In this document: one piece after another, positions 1-7,566 of the stretch
Numbering within the stretch: position 1 is the stretch's first letter
Layout of the letters: each line of letters begins with the position of its first letter
Assembly (NCBI GenBank): GCA_918298275.1
Contig: CAKJZO010000062.1
Location: 1 to 40,542, forward strand
DNA: 40,542 nucleotides
Source: Spirochaetota bacterium
Lineage (GTDB): Bacteria > Spirochaetota > Spirochaetia > Sphaerochaetales > Sphaerochaetaceae
Reading direction: 5' to 3'
The notes under the pieces: model-generated
The model's input: the letters and a program-made list of their open reading frames with translations, nothing else
What the model was told of the DNA's origin: nothing
Databases searched by the model: none
Position numbers and translations under genes: made by a program

Positions 1-1
1 T

Positions 2-370
2 CCGCGCACAATTCCTCAGGCCGATGCCCTTGCCGAGATGACGGACCTCGATGCAGTCGTCGATTTCCAGCTCTCAAGGGAAGAGGTCATCAAGCGCCTT
101 TCCGGCCGCAGACTCTGCCCGTCGACCGGACGCTCATACCATATCATCTTCAACCCGCCCAAGGTGGCAGGCAAGGATGATGAGACAGGCGAGGATCTCA
201 TCCAGCGCCCGGATGACAAGGAAGATGCAATCATGCATCGTCTGGATGTCTACGCAGAGCAGACCGAGCCGTTGATCGACTATTACAAGAAAAAGGGCCT
301 GATCAAGGAAGTCGATTCCTCTCCCAAACCGACAGAGGTGTTCGAGCTTCTCAAGAAGGCTCTTGCCTGA
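2..370 (+). CDS. adk: Adenylate kinase, C-terminal part (5' end outside window)
   Basis: The reading frame is open from the first bases of the window, so the gene is cut by the window edge. Adenylate kinase interconverts ATP + AMP and 2 ADP in the cytoplasm. The visible part begins with [10 protein letters not shown], the segment after the AMP-binding region. It continues through the LID ([16 protein letters not shown], then [17 protein letters not shown]) and ends with the helix-rich C-terminus ([15 protein letters not shown]). The LID has the KDD-TGE form of non-zinc enzymes, with a single Cys where zinc-type enzymes have four metal ligands. An internal ATG at 38 is not the true start, because conserved sequence continues upstream. 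It converges on thpR with 13 bp between them. Confidence 0.93.
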   Translation, partial: PRTIPQADALAEMTDLDAVVDFQLSREEVIKRLSGRRLCPSTGRSYHIIFNPPKVAGKDDETGEDLIQRPDDKEDAIMHRLDVYAEQTEPLIDYYKKKGLIKEVDSSPKPTEVFELLKKALA

Positions 371-383
371 GATTATCTCTGAA

Positions 384-965
384 TCAGAATGAAATGTGCT
401 CCAGGGCCTCATAAATGGGCCCTGAGGGGCGCAGTGTGCTCTTGTAGAGCGTAATTCCCTTTACCGGAAATGAAACATGCTCTACTTCCAGTGAATTTAG
501 CCTTATGCTGCTCAGATCGACTCTGCGGCCCAATGTTATGTGGGCCCTGAATGGCTTGTCATCGAACGGGATGCGTACATCCCAGGCCGCACGATAGACA
601 TCCTGGGCCAGGGAGAGCAGGGTATTGTCCCTTTCAGTGCTGCAGAACACCGTTGCGGCGTTGGGCATGGCAAAGTATCCCAGACGGCAGAGCCTGAGAT
701 CGAATGGGGAGTACTTTTCGGCAACCCCTTCAAGGACACGGCAGAGGGCCTCGGCCTGAGTCTCGGTGATATCCCCGAGGAAGGCAAGGGTCATGTGGTA
801 CATGTCGGATGTGGGGAACGAGCCGTGGCACTGGCTTTTCAGCTGGGCGGCCAGGCGGCTGAGTTCAGCCTTTGCTTCTTCGTTTATGTCCAGGGCCAGA
901 AAGGCGCGGAAAGTTGCTTCGCGGCCGAAGTTCCTTGGGCGGTGTTCGTGGTGACGGTCAGACAT
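384..965 (-). CDS. thpR: RNA 2',3'-cyclic phosphodiesterase (2H family)
   Basis: 193 aa, the usual length of the ThpR/LigT family, which hydrolyses 2',3'-cyclic phosphate ends on RNA. Both 2H signature motifs are visible: YHMTLAFLG in the N-terminal half and RAHITLGRRV in the C-terminal half. The order is as expected for the pseudo-symmetric fold. The start at 965 lies inside the end of thiI (8-bp overlap), so it is probably translated by coupling as the last gene of a leftward series with nifS and thiI. The physiological substrate in bacteria is not settled. Its place behind tRNA-modification genes is consistent with RNA processing, but that is inference. Confidence 0.9.
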   Translation of the reverse strand: MSDRHHEHRPRNFGREATFRAFLALDINEEAKAELSRLAAQLKSQCHGSFPTSDMYHMTLAFLGDITETQAEALCRVLEGVAEKYSPFDLRLCRLGYFAMPNAATVFCSTERDNTLLSLAQDVYRAAWDVRIPFDDKPFRAHITLGRRVDLSSIRLNSLEVEHVSFPVKGITLYKSTLRPSGPIYEALEHISF

Positions 966-2175
966 GGTAGGTGATTTCGAACTCCTGTGCTTCGTCCACG
1001 GCCTTCTGCAGAAGGTCTTCTATCTTCATTTCCGAATAGGAGTTACGCTCGATATCGACTTCAGGTCTCACAAGCGGGTGCTTGGGGCTGAAGATCACAC
1101 AGCAGTCATCATAGGGAAGGATGCTGGTCTCGTAGGTTCCGATCTCGCGTGCTGTTGAGATGATTTCTTCCTTGTCCATGGCGACCAGGGGTCTGAGGAC
1201 CGGGATTTCTGACATGCTGTTTGTAAAGCACATGCTTTCCAGGGTCTGGGATGCAACCTGACCGAGGGCTTCGCCTGTGACCAGAACCTTGCATTCACGC
1301 TTCTTTGCAACCATGTTTGCAACCTTCATCATGCAGGCGCGCATCATAAGCGTGTGTTCCTCTTCCTTGGAGTGTTCCTTGATCCAGAGCTCGCACTCGG
1401 TGAAATTGATTACGACGAGGTTTGTGCCCTGGTTGTACGGGGCTATGATACGTGCAAGATCTTTGACCTTCTGAAGTGCCATGTCCGAGGTGTAGGGATA
1501 GGCATGGAAGTACAGGCAATCCTGTTTGAGGCCGCGCTTGGCCATTCTCCAGCCTGCAACAGGGGAATCTATTCCGCCCGAGAGGAGCAGAAGGCCTTTT
1601 CCGGCAGTTCCTACGGGCAATCCGCCGGGACCCGGGATGGGGGAGGTGTACATGTAGACCTGCTCGCGGACTTCTACGCGGAGTTCCTTCTCAGGATTCT
1701 TTACCTTGACCTTCATATTAGGATATCTGTCCAGCACTACACCACCGAGCTGGGATTCGATCTGATAGCTGTTCATGAAGAAGCTCTTGTCTCCGCGACG
1801 GCATTCGACCTTGAAGGTGCCGGTTCCGTCGGCAAAGGGCTCGTTCTCAATGAGGGCCTTTGCATTTTGGACAATCATATCCCAATCCTTCTCGCAGACG
1901 ATGGCCTTTGAGAATCCAACGACTCCGAATGTGGTCTTGAGGGTCTTGATTACGGTTTCCTCGGGGCATTCCCCGGAGACATAGAGGTAGAAGCGGCCTT
2001 TTTCGCGGGTGAGGGTGCTGCGATACGGATGGATCTTGAGCTTGATGTTGTTCTTGAGCTTCTTTTCGAAGAAGTTGCGGTTGAGCCCCTTAAGCGATAT
2101 CTCGCCGAGGCGGATAAGGTAGAGGTTCATGCTCTTAAGCTCGTTCATATCCTGTTTGTATTCTCTTCTGGGCAT
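958..2175 (-). CDS. thiI: tRNA 4-thiouridine synthetase ThiI
   Basis: 405 aa. ThiI adenylates U8 of tRNA and transfers sulfur to make 4-thiouridine; in some bacteria it also feeds thiamine synthesis. The N-terminal ferredoxin-like/THUMP part (LIRLGEISLKGLNRNFFEKKL) is followed by a PP-loop ATPase motif, LLLLSGGIDSPVAGW. No C-terminal rhodanese domain is present, so it is the short form in which a dedicated NifS-like desulfurase is thought to pass on the sulfur. That partner lies directly upstream (nifS, 8 bp away). The ATG at 2175 is preceded by AGGAAAC, a modest ribosome binding site. Confidence 0.95.
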   Translation of the reverse strand: MPRREYKQDMNELKSMNLYLIRLGEISLKGLNRNFFEKKLKNNIKLKIHPYRSTLTREKGRFYLYVSGECPEETVIKTLKTTFGVVGFSKAIVCEKDWDMIVQNAKALIENEPFADGTGTFKVECRRGDKSFFMNSYQIESQLGGVVLDRYPNMKVKVKNPEKELRVEVREQVYMYTSPIPGPGGLPVGTAGKGLLLLSGGIDSPVAGWRMAKRGLKQDCLYFHAYPYTSDMALQKVKDLARIIAPYNQGTNLVVINFTECELWIKEHSKEEEHTLMMRACMMKVANMVAKKRECKVLVTGEALGQVASQTLESMCFTNSMSEIPVLRPLVAMDKEEIISTAREIGTYETSILPYDDCCVIFSPKHPLVRPEVDIERNSYSEMKIEDLLQKAVDEAQEFEITYHV

Positions 2176-2183
2176 ATCGTTTC

Positions 2184-3344
2184 CTATTTCCTGATTCCCA
2201 TCTGTGCGGAGGCTTCCCCAAGTGCCTTGCAGAGAAGCTCGACTTCCTCTTCTGTATTAAGGTAGCTGAGGGAAATCCTGATGCTGGACATCCTGTCAGA
2301 ACTTGGGATGTTCATTGCAGCAAGCACGCTCTCGGCCTTGCCCCTCGAATTGGAGGAGCAGGCACTTCCCGATGAGAGGCAGAAGCCTTTGTCTGCCATT
2401 ACACGCAGAAAGACTTCCGAGGGAATCGGTTTTGCACAAATGTTTATGATATAAGGAGAAAACTCCTTTTCTGACTTATCTTGAGGTGAAATCAGCGTAT
2501 AACCTGACTCCAGAACTGTGTCTTGAATTTTGCGTCTGAAGGCCAAAACTTTGTCATAATTAGGCTTCAGGTTTTCCAGCGCGGGTTTCAGTTCTGCAGC
2601 CATTGCGCAGATGCCTGCAAGGTTCTCCGTTCCCGGTCTGAGGCCTTTTTCCTGACCGCCTCCGCGTGAGAGAGCGGCAATGGCCTTGTTTCGGCAGTAA
2701 AGGATTCCCACGCCCCTGGGACCGCAGAACTTGTGGGCGCTGAATGCAGCGCTGTCGAAGTCCTCTTCCTCTGCTTGGAAGGGAATCTTTCCCAAAGCCT
2801 GCACTGCATCGCAGTGGATATGGATTTTCCTGCCTGACTGCTTCTCGTAAGTTCGTACGACTTTCACCAGAGCCTTGGTATCAAGAATTGTTCCCGTTAC
2901 GTTGTTGACCTTCATGAAGGCGACCATGCGGACCTTGTCATTAAGAGCTTCCTTCAGCGCCATCGGATCAAGATAGCCGCCGGGGCAGCGAAGGGCAGTG
3001 AACTTCCAGCCATGGCTTTCCAGGGCCTTTTTCCACTCAAGGATTGCAGCATGCTCGATTCCGGTGGTTATTATCTCTCCGGGAGACGGGGAGCTGAGAA
3101 GCGATGAGAGCACTATAGAATCGGCCTCCGTACCGCCGCTTGTGAAGTATATGTACTCGGGCTTAGTCCCCAGCATCGATGCCACATCGCGACGCCGGCT
3201 TTCAAGACATTCCTTTGCCTGGATTCCAAGCGGATGCGTAGAGGAGGGGTTTCCGATATATCTCGTGGCTATGTCTGAATATACTTCCAGAGCCTTCTGC
3301 CCCATCGGGCTTGTGGCAGTCCAGTCGAAATAGTGCATGTCCAT
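2184..3344 (-). CDS. nifS: Cysteine desulfurase (NifS/IscS family)
   Basis: 386 aa, a PLP-dependent class V aminotransferase-fold enzyme that removes sulfur from cysteine as an enzyme-bound persulfide. The PLP lysine is in SAHKFCGPRGVG and the catalytic cysteine loop is SSGSACSS. The N-terminal YFDWTATSP and NPSSTHPLG segments are family hallmarks. It lies 8 bp from thiI and probably supplies its sulfur, like the NifZ-ThiI pair of Firmicutes (inference from context). No iscU-like scaffold gene is adjacent, which argues against a primary Fe-S role here. No clear Shine-Dalgarno is seen before the ATG at 3344; a second in-frame ATG follows two codons later. Confidence 0.93.
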   Translation of the reverse strand: MDMHYFDWTATSPMGQKALEVYSDIATRYIGNPSSTHPLGIQAKECLESRRRDVASMLGTKPEYIYFTSGGTEADSIVLSSLLSSPSPGEIITTGIEHAAILEWKKALESHGWKFTALRCPGGYLDPMALKEALNDKVRMVAFMKVNNVTGTILDTKALVKVVRTYEKQSGRKIHIHCDAVQALGKIPFQAEEEDFDSAAFSAHKFCGPRGVGILYCRNKAIAALSRGGGQEKGLRPGTENLAGICAMAAELKPALENLKPNYDKVLAFRRKIQDTVLESGYTLISPQDKSEKEFSPYIINICAKPIPSEVFLRVMADKGFCLSSGSACSSNSRGKAESVLAAMNIPSSDRMSSIRISLSYLNTEEEVELLCKALGEASAQMGIRK

Positions 3345-3376
3345 ATATTAGCAGATTGAAGTTAGTTGGTGAACAA

Positions 3377-4288
3377 TCAGATGTAGTACTCGTTCAGATA
3401 GATGTTGCACATCTGCTCCATCGAAAGTCCGCTCTTGTATTTCTTTTCCAGAACAGTCATTGCACGTCTGGGAAGAGTAAGCTCGCCGCCCTTGTCTCTA
3501 GGTCTGTTTTCCTGTGCCAAAGCTCTGATTGCTGATTCGATATCCGGATAATCGTAGGAATCCGAAGTCTTGTAGAATTCCTCGAAGCCGGCTTTCCTGT
3601 CCTTGTGGATGAGGTTGTGGAAGAACCTCAGGATCGTTGCCAGAATGAAGCAGATGACGAAGAATATCAAAGCGGCTACCGGAATCGAAACATAATCCAG
3701 AACCGTGCTGACCGAATAATGATCTCTCCATCCGCCGGCGTCCTGGCCGATGATGAACACCATGATGATGTAGACCAGTGCATAGGCTGTAGCCGGAGCC
3801 ATGGCAAGGAAGGTCTTCCAGAAACCGATCTTATGGTCGGAGTTGATGAAGAAGAACAGGGCAATCGACAAAACCGGGCAGATTGTATGCAGATGCAGGT
3901 TGTTTGACCAGAGCATGATCCTGTAGAAGCTCATAGCCGGAGAAAGGACCGTGAGTGCAACCATGAAGGTAACGGTTACACCTGTGGTTCCGATATACAT
4001 CAGGTCTACATACCAGCGGGGCAGATGGTAGTTGTGATTGCGCATGCCGTCCACGGCATAGGGGATGCACATTGCCGCCGAAACAGCCATCAGCATATTG
4101 GAGAGAATCGTAAACAGGTGGTAGGACTTCCAGCCTACCTCAGGGAAACCGTCATCCGTCGGTATAACAACCAGCTGCTGACAGACTCCTATGAAAACGA
4201 AAACGCAGATAAGACTGCAGACTATTATCGAAAGCACGCAACGGACTTTATTGACCTGAAGCGCATCGAGTTTCCTATCTTTTGACAT
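3377..4288 (-). CDS. Polytopic membrane protein, possibly Pr6Pr-like
   Basis: 303 aa with about six or seven hydrophobic segments. The first follows a basic N-terminus (MSKDRKLDALQ) and the last ends near residue 220. A cytoplasmic-looking tail then contains RDKGGELTLPRRAMTVLEKKYKSGLSMEQMCNIYL. The FTILSN segment, spaced His/Trp residues and overall pattern recall the Pr6Pr/FAR-17a-like membrane family, but I do not recognise the tail and assign no function. AGGAG precedes the ATG at the proper distance. It lies 26 bp downstream of the aroB-like gene and 32 bp upstream of nifS, so it is probably co-transcribed. A damaged paralogue in inverted orientation lies at 5448-6211. Confidence 0.8.
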   Translation of the reverse strand: MSKDRKLDALQVNKVRCVLSIIVCSLICVFVFIGVCQQLVVIPTDDGFPEVGWKSYHLFTILSNMLMAVSAAMCIPYAVDGMRNHNYHLPRWYVDLMYIGTTGVTVTFMVALTVLSPAMSFYRIMLWSNNLHLHTICPVLSIALFFFINSDHKIGFWKTFLAMAPATAYALVYIIMVFIIGQDAGGWRDHYSVSTVLDYVSIPVAALIFFVICFILATILRFFHNLIHKDRKAGFEEFYKTSDSYDYPDIESAIRALAQENRPRDKGGELTLPRRAMTVLEKKYKSGLSMEQMCNIYLNEYYI

Positions 4289-4314
4289 TTGCTGCTCCTG
4301 TTTATGAATCTTTG

Positions 4315-5358
4315 TCAGACGGAAGGAACCATCACGACGCTCTTGATGATTTCCTCGTCAATCGGGCGTATCTCATACTCGCCCTGATCCTTGAGAAGAA
4401 CGAAGCTGACAACTCCGTTCACTGTTTTCTTGTTCTTTGCAAGCTGGTTCCTGTAATCCATCCAGTCCCCGCGCTGAATGCGGTAATTGACATCAAAACC
4501 GTAGAATGCGAAGAGCTTTATGACTCCTGCGGCGAACTCCTTGGTGCAGATGCCCATTTCCCGGCTGGCTTCCATGGCCTTGCAGACTCCCCATGCAACG
4601 GCCTGGCCCGAGGACCACTGAAGGCGCGACATGCCTTCAAGCGCATAGGCGAAGGTGCTTCCAAGATTCAGGGCTACCCTGAGTCCGAGTCTTTCGTACG
4701 GGTCATTGTCGATATAGGATTTCTTTATCTGCAGAGAAATTGAAATAATCTGCTTCAGAGTTTCGGAATCCCTATCCAGGATTTTCTGCTTCTGGGTGGC
4801 TACTATGTTGAAAAGCTCATCATCCTTGGTCAGAAGACTGTGCTTGAGGACCTCGGCAAAGCCGTTCATATAGTCCTTCTGAGACAGGCTCCTCAGACAA
4901 TCCGTGCAGATGAGCACCTCATTGGCGGGGAAGAAGGTCCCGACTATATCCTTTGCGAAGCGGAAATTGATCGAGGTCTTGCCGCCCAGGGTGGAACTTG
5001 CCATGCTCACGAGGGTGGTGGGTATGAGGATGACCTTGCAGCCGCGCATGTAGATCGATGCCGCAAAGGCCGTGATGTCGCAGATCATCCCTCCGCCGAG
5101 GGCTATGAACGTGCAGTCACGTCCGAGGTTGTTGTCCATCGCCACGCTTATGATTCTCTCAAGGCATGCAAAGCTCTTTGAGCTCTCACCGGCTTCAAGG
5201 ATCACATTCGGTGAGGGAAGAGGTCTGACCATCTTGGCGGTGTTGGAATCGCATACCCAGAGTGTCTTGTTGCCGTATGTACCGACATGATAGGACAGGT
5301 CGGTAAAATCATCGGCCATGAACACCTTTGTTCCAAGACAGTTCAGAAACTCGCGCAT
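4315..5358 (-). CDS. 3-dehydroquinate synthase-like protein lacking zinc-ligand histidines
   Basis: 347 aa, homologous along its length to AroB, the NAD- and metal-dependent sugar-phosphate cyclase of the shikimate pathway. The NAD-binding loop GGGMICD (about residues 88-94) and the GGKTSIN motif (125-131) are retained. Metal ligand Glu169 (GFAEVLKH) is also present. The two zinc histidines are not: NLGHTFGHA is NLGSTFAYA (Ser234), and LHGEAVAIG is SSGQAVAWG (Ser250, Gln252). The usual VDSSVGGKT Asp is Ser121. A normal dehydroquinate synthase reaction is therefore unlikely. It may bind NAD and another ligand or carry out another reaction. First gene of a leftward series. Confidence 0.8.
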   Translation of the reverse strand: MREFLNCLGTKVFMADDFTDLSYHVGTYGNKTLWVCDSNTAKMVRPLPSPNVILEAGESSKSFACLERIISVAMDNNLGRDCTFIALGGGMICDITAFAASIYMRGCKVILIPTTLVSMASSTLGGKTSINFRFAKDIVGTFFPANEVLICTDCLRSLSQKDYMNGFAEVLKHSLLTKDDELFNIVATQKQKILDRDSETLKQIISISLQIKKSYIDNDPYERLGLRVALNLGSTFAYALEGMSRLQWSSGQAVAWGVCKAMEASREMGICTKEFAAGVIKLFAFYGFDVNYRIQRGDWMDYRNQLAKNKKTVNGVVSFVLLKDQGEYEIRPIDEEIIKSVVMVPSV

Positions 5359-5364
5359 AACTGA

Positions 5365-5393
5365 ATTCTACAACTCAAATAAATACTTTACAA
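5365..5393 (-). promoter_or_regulatory. Predicted sigma-70-type promoter of the aroB-like gene, leaderless geometry
   Basis: On the minus strand TTGTAA (5393-5388) and TAGAAT (5370-5365) are separated by exactly 17 bp. The -10 element ends 6 nt before the ATG at 5358, so transcription starting 7 nt downstream would begin at the A of the start codon. No Shine-Dalgarno is present, so a leaderless transcript is predicted. Confidence 0.55.
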
Positions 5394-5447
5394 CAGTCAT
5401 TCAAGCTGTTTTCCTTTTTCAAACGACAACAGGACAAGGAGCAGCAG

Positions 5448-6211
5448 ATGGCAAGGAAAAGGAAACTCGATGCATTGCAGTTCAACAGATTGCGCTGCCT
5501 TCTGGCGATAATCTCATGCACGCTTCTCTGTATCGTCGTTTTCCTCGGAGTCTGCGAGCAGCTGGTCTTCAATCCGGAATCGTATTTCCCTGAGCAGGGA
5601 TGGAAGTCCTACCACCTGTTCACCATTCTTTCCAACATGCTGATGGCTGTTTCCGCAGCCATGTGCATCCCGTATGCGGTGGACGGAATGCGCAATCATA
5701 ACCGTTGCTGGCAGTGCTGATATTCTTTCTGATCAATTCCGATCACCGCATCAGCTTCAGGAAAACCTTCCTGGCCATGGGGACTGTAACTGCATATGGT
5801 CTGGTCTACATCATCATGGTATTCCTCATCGGAGAGGAAGCAGGCGGGTGGAGAGACCATTATGAAGTCAGCACGGTGACGGATTATGTCCCGATTCCCG
5901 TGGCATTCCTTGTTCTGCTTCTGCTGGCTTTCGGTCTGGCGACAGCCCTGCGAGTTATCCATAACGCCATTCACAAGAAGAACAAGGCCGGACTTGAGGA
6001 ATACTATAGGACCACGGACGCTTTCTCATATCCTGACATCGAATCAGCCATCAGGGTGCTCGCAGACTTCAGCAGGCCCCTGGACAAGGGAGGCGAGCTG
6101 ACGCTTCCGCGACGTGCGATGACGATTCTGGAGAAGAAGTACAAGAGCGGACTCTCGATGGAAGAGATGTGCAATATTTATCTCAGGGAGTATTACTCGG
6201 AGACAACATAA
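5448..6211 (+). pseudogene. Frameshifted, internally deleted paralogue of the 3377-4288 membrane protein
   Basis: The 5' part from ATG 5448 (AAGGAG ribosome binding site) encodes MARKRKLDALQFN and runs parallel to the neighbour protein up to GMRNHN at about 5702. The reading frame then changes. The 3' part (continuous with the homologue from about 5704 to the stop at 6211) resumes at PLLAVLIFFLINSDH and ends with the same conserved tail. By comparison with the intact copy about 51 codons plus one base (about 154 bp) are missing at the junction, removing roughly two membrane segments and shifting the frame. The first part stops at 5718-5720. A fragment starting at the ATG at 5705 could still be translated. 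Inverted orientation relative to the intact copy. Confidence 0.82.
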
Positions 6212-6220
6212 TTAATAAGC

Positions 6221-7324
6221 TTAGTTGAGATTCGGATTCAGGATGTAATGAGTTCCTTTGCCGCCATCACCAAGTCTGATAAGAATGCCGTTTTCTGTTA
6301 ATGATGTAAGATCTCTGGTAGCAGTAGCGCTTTGGCATTTTGTCATTTTCATCCATTTCTCAGCTGTCAGTTTGCCGTAGAATGAGCCATCAGCAATTTT
6401 ATAGAGCATAAACAGTTGTCTTGAGTTATATTTGTTAGGATCAAGAGAACTCATGATAGAAGAAACCCTGAGTTTCTTATGGCATTGTTCGACTGCTTCT
6501 GCAAGACTAGTACAAACGGAATTGATATACCATGTAATCCATGGAGTGATATCAAGCGATGGTGATTTCTGGGAAATCTGAAGACTGTCGTAGTAGGGCT
6601 TGCGGTCTTTGATAATGGTTCCCGAAACGCTGTATGGCCTGAATCCTGTTCCCGCCTCGATTGAGAGAATATAGTCTGCAATTGCTCTTGATATTCTGCC
6701 GTTACCATCATCGAAAGGATGGATTGATACAAACCAGAAAGAGGCTAAGGCACTTTTGATCAGAAGATTTGTTTCCTCATCGGAATTAATGAATTCAATA
6801 AGTGATTCGACTTCTTTTCCAATTCTATCTGCGGGAATACCTTCATAAATAATTTCGGTATCACGGGGGGTATTATGGACGACATAAACCGGGCCTGTAC
6901 GGAAAGCCCCGACATGTTTTGGTGCAAAACCTTTCGCAACGCCATCAAAGAGTAAGCGATGCCAGTCAAAGAGACGATCCAAAGTAAGGGGAGTGTGGTT
7001 TCTGTTCGCATCCATTATCAGTTTTGAAACGCTTTCCGCATTTCTGTCATATTTTGCCTTGATTGACATATCAACATCCAGTTGCTTGATTATGGATGAA
7101 TAAACACTGTCATATTGAAGGTCAACACCTTCGATTGCAGAACTTGAAACTGTTTCTGTGGAGAGGCTTTCTGCTATCATCATCTGTCTGGCACGTTCAG
7201 AAAGCATGGCAAATGCCCCATCAGCGATACCTTTCTGGTACATGTATCTGTTGTAGGCCGATTCCACTTGGGTTCTGTCATAATTGAAATGAGGCCAGTT
7301 CTCATTCTGCCAAATATATGCCAT
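6221..7324 (-). CDS. Fic-domain protein with N-terminal inhibitory motif and C-terminal winged-helix
   Basis: About 367 aa from the ATG at 7324, chosen over the upstream ATG at 7351 because GAGGGG stands 7 nt before it. The Fic core HPFDDGNGRISRA (from about His202) is the complete active-site motif of AMP-transferring Fic enzymes. An inhibitory-helix motif, SSSAIEG, lies near residue 65, marking the class in which the inhibitor helix is N-terminal to the Fic fold. The N-terminus (AYIWQNENWPHFNYD) resembles the DUF4172 subfamily. The C-terminus (LTAEKWMKMTKCQSATATRDLTSLTENGILIRLG) reads as a winged helix-turn-helix, so it may bind DNA. The target is unknown. Own promoter with operator-like repeats upstream. 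Confidence 0.88.
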   Translation of the reverse strand: MAYIWQNENWPHFNYDRTQVESAYNRYMYQKGIADGAFAMLSERARQMMIAESLSTETVSSSAIEGVDLQYDSVYSSIIKQLDVDMSIKAKYDRNAESVSKLIMDANRNHTPLTLDRLFDWHRLLFDGVAKGFAPKHVGAFRTGPVYVVHNTPRDTEIIYEGIPADRIGKEVESLIEFINSDEETNLLIKSALASFWFVSIHPFDDGNGRISRAIADYILSIEAGTGFRPYSVSGTIIKDRKPYYDSLQISQKSPSLDITPWITWYINSVCTSLAEAVEQCHKKLRVSSIMSSLDPNKYNSRQLFMLYKIADGSFYGKLTAEKWMKMTKCQSATATRDLTSLTENGILIRLGDGGKGTHYILNPNLN

Positions 7325-7334
7325 TGTTATTCCC

Positions 7335-7437
7335 CTCAAATATGATTCCATTAGGTGTTCTATGCTAAATATAAATCAAATTTGATTTGAATGACAAGCT
7401 TTTTCTGTGATTCCAATCAAAAATGATTGATTAATCA
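7335..7437. repeat. Three ATCA-N4-TGAT palindromes upstream of fic
   Basis: Copies at 7335-7346 (one mismatch in the outer base), 7375-7386 (within the 16-bp perfect palindrome AAATCAAATTTGATTT, 7373-7388) and 7416-7427 (arms extended to CAATCA/TGATTG). Their centres are 40 and 41 bp apart, close to four helical turns. A further palindrome TGATTAATCA lies at 7428-7437. The middle copy fits inside the spacer of the predicted fic promoter. This looks like an operator array; the Fic protein's own winged helix is a candidate ligand (inference). Confidence 0.6.
7368..7397 (-). promoter_or_regulatory. Predicted fic promoter
   Basis: On the minus strand TTGTCA (7397-7392) and TATATT (7373-7368) are separated by 18 bp. 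The spacer holds the perfect palindrome centred at 7380/7381, so a protein bound there would block RNA polymerase. The transcript would start about 7361 and carry the GAGGGG ribosome binding site. Confidence 0.55.
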
Positions 7438-7566
7438 GAGGTAATCTTGATTGAGTTTTAGTGTAGCTCATCCGGACAGATATCTTGGCCATCAGGCCAT
7501 GTAACGGGTTTCTTAGAAGAAAAGAATTGAAAAGTGTTCCAGAAATCCGAACGATGATATGTAATT

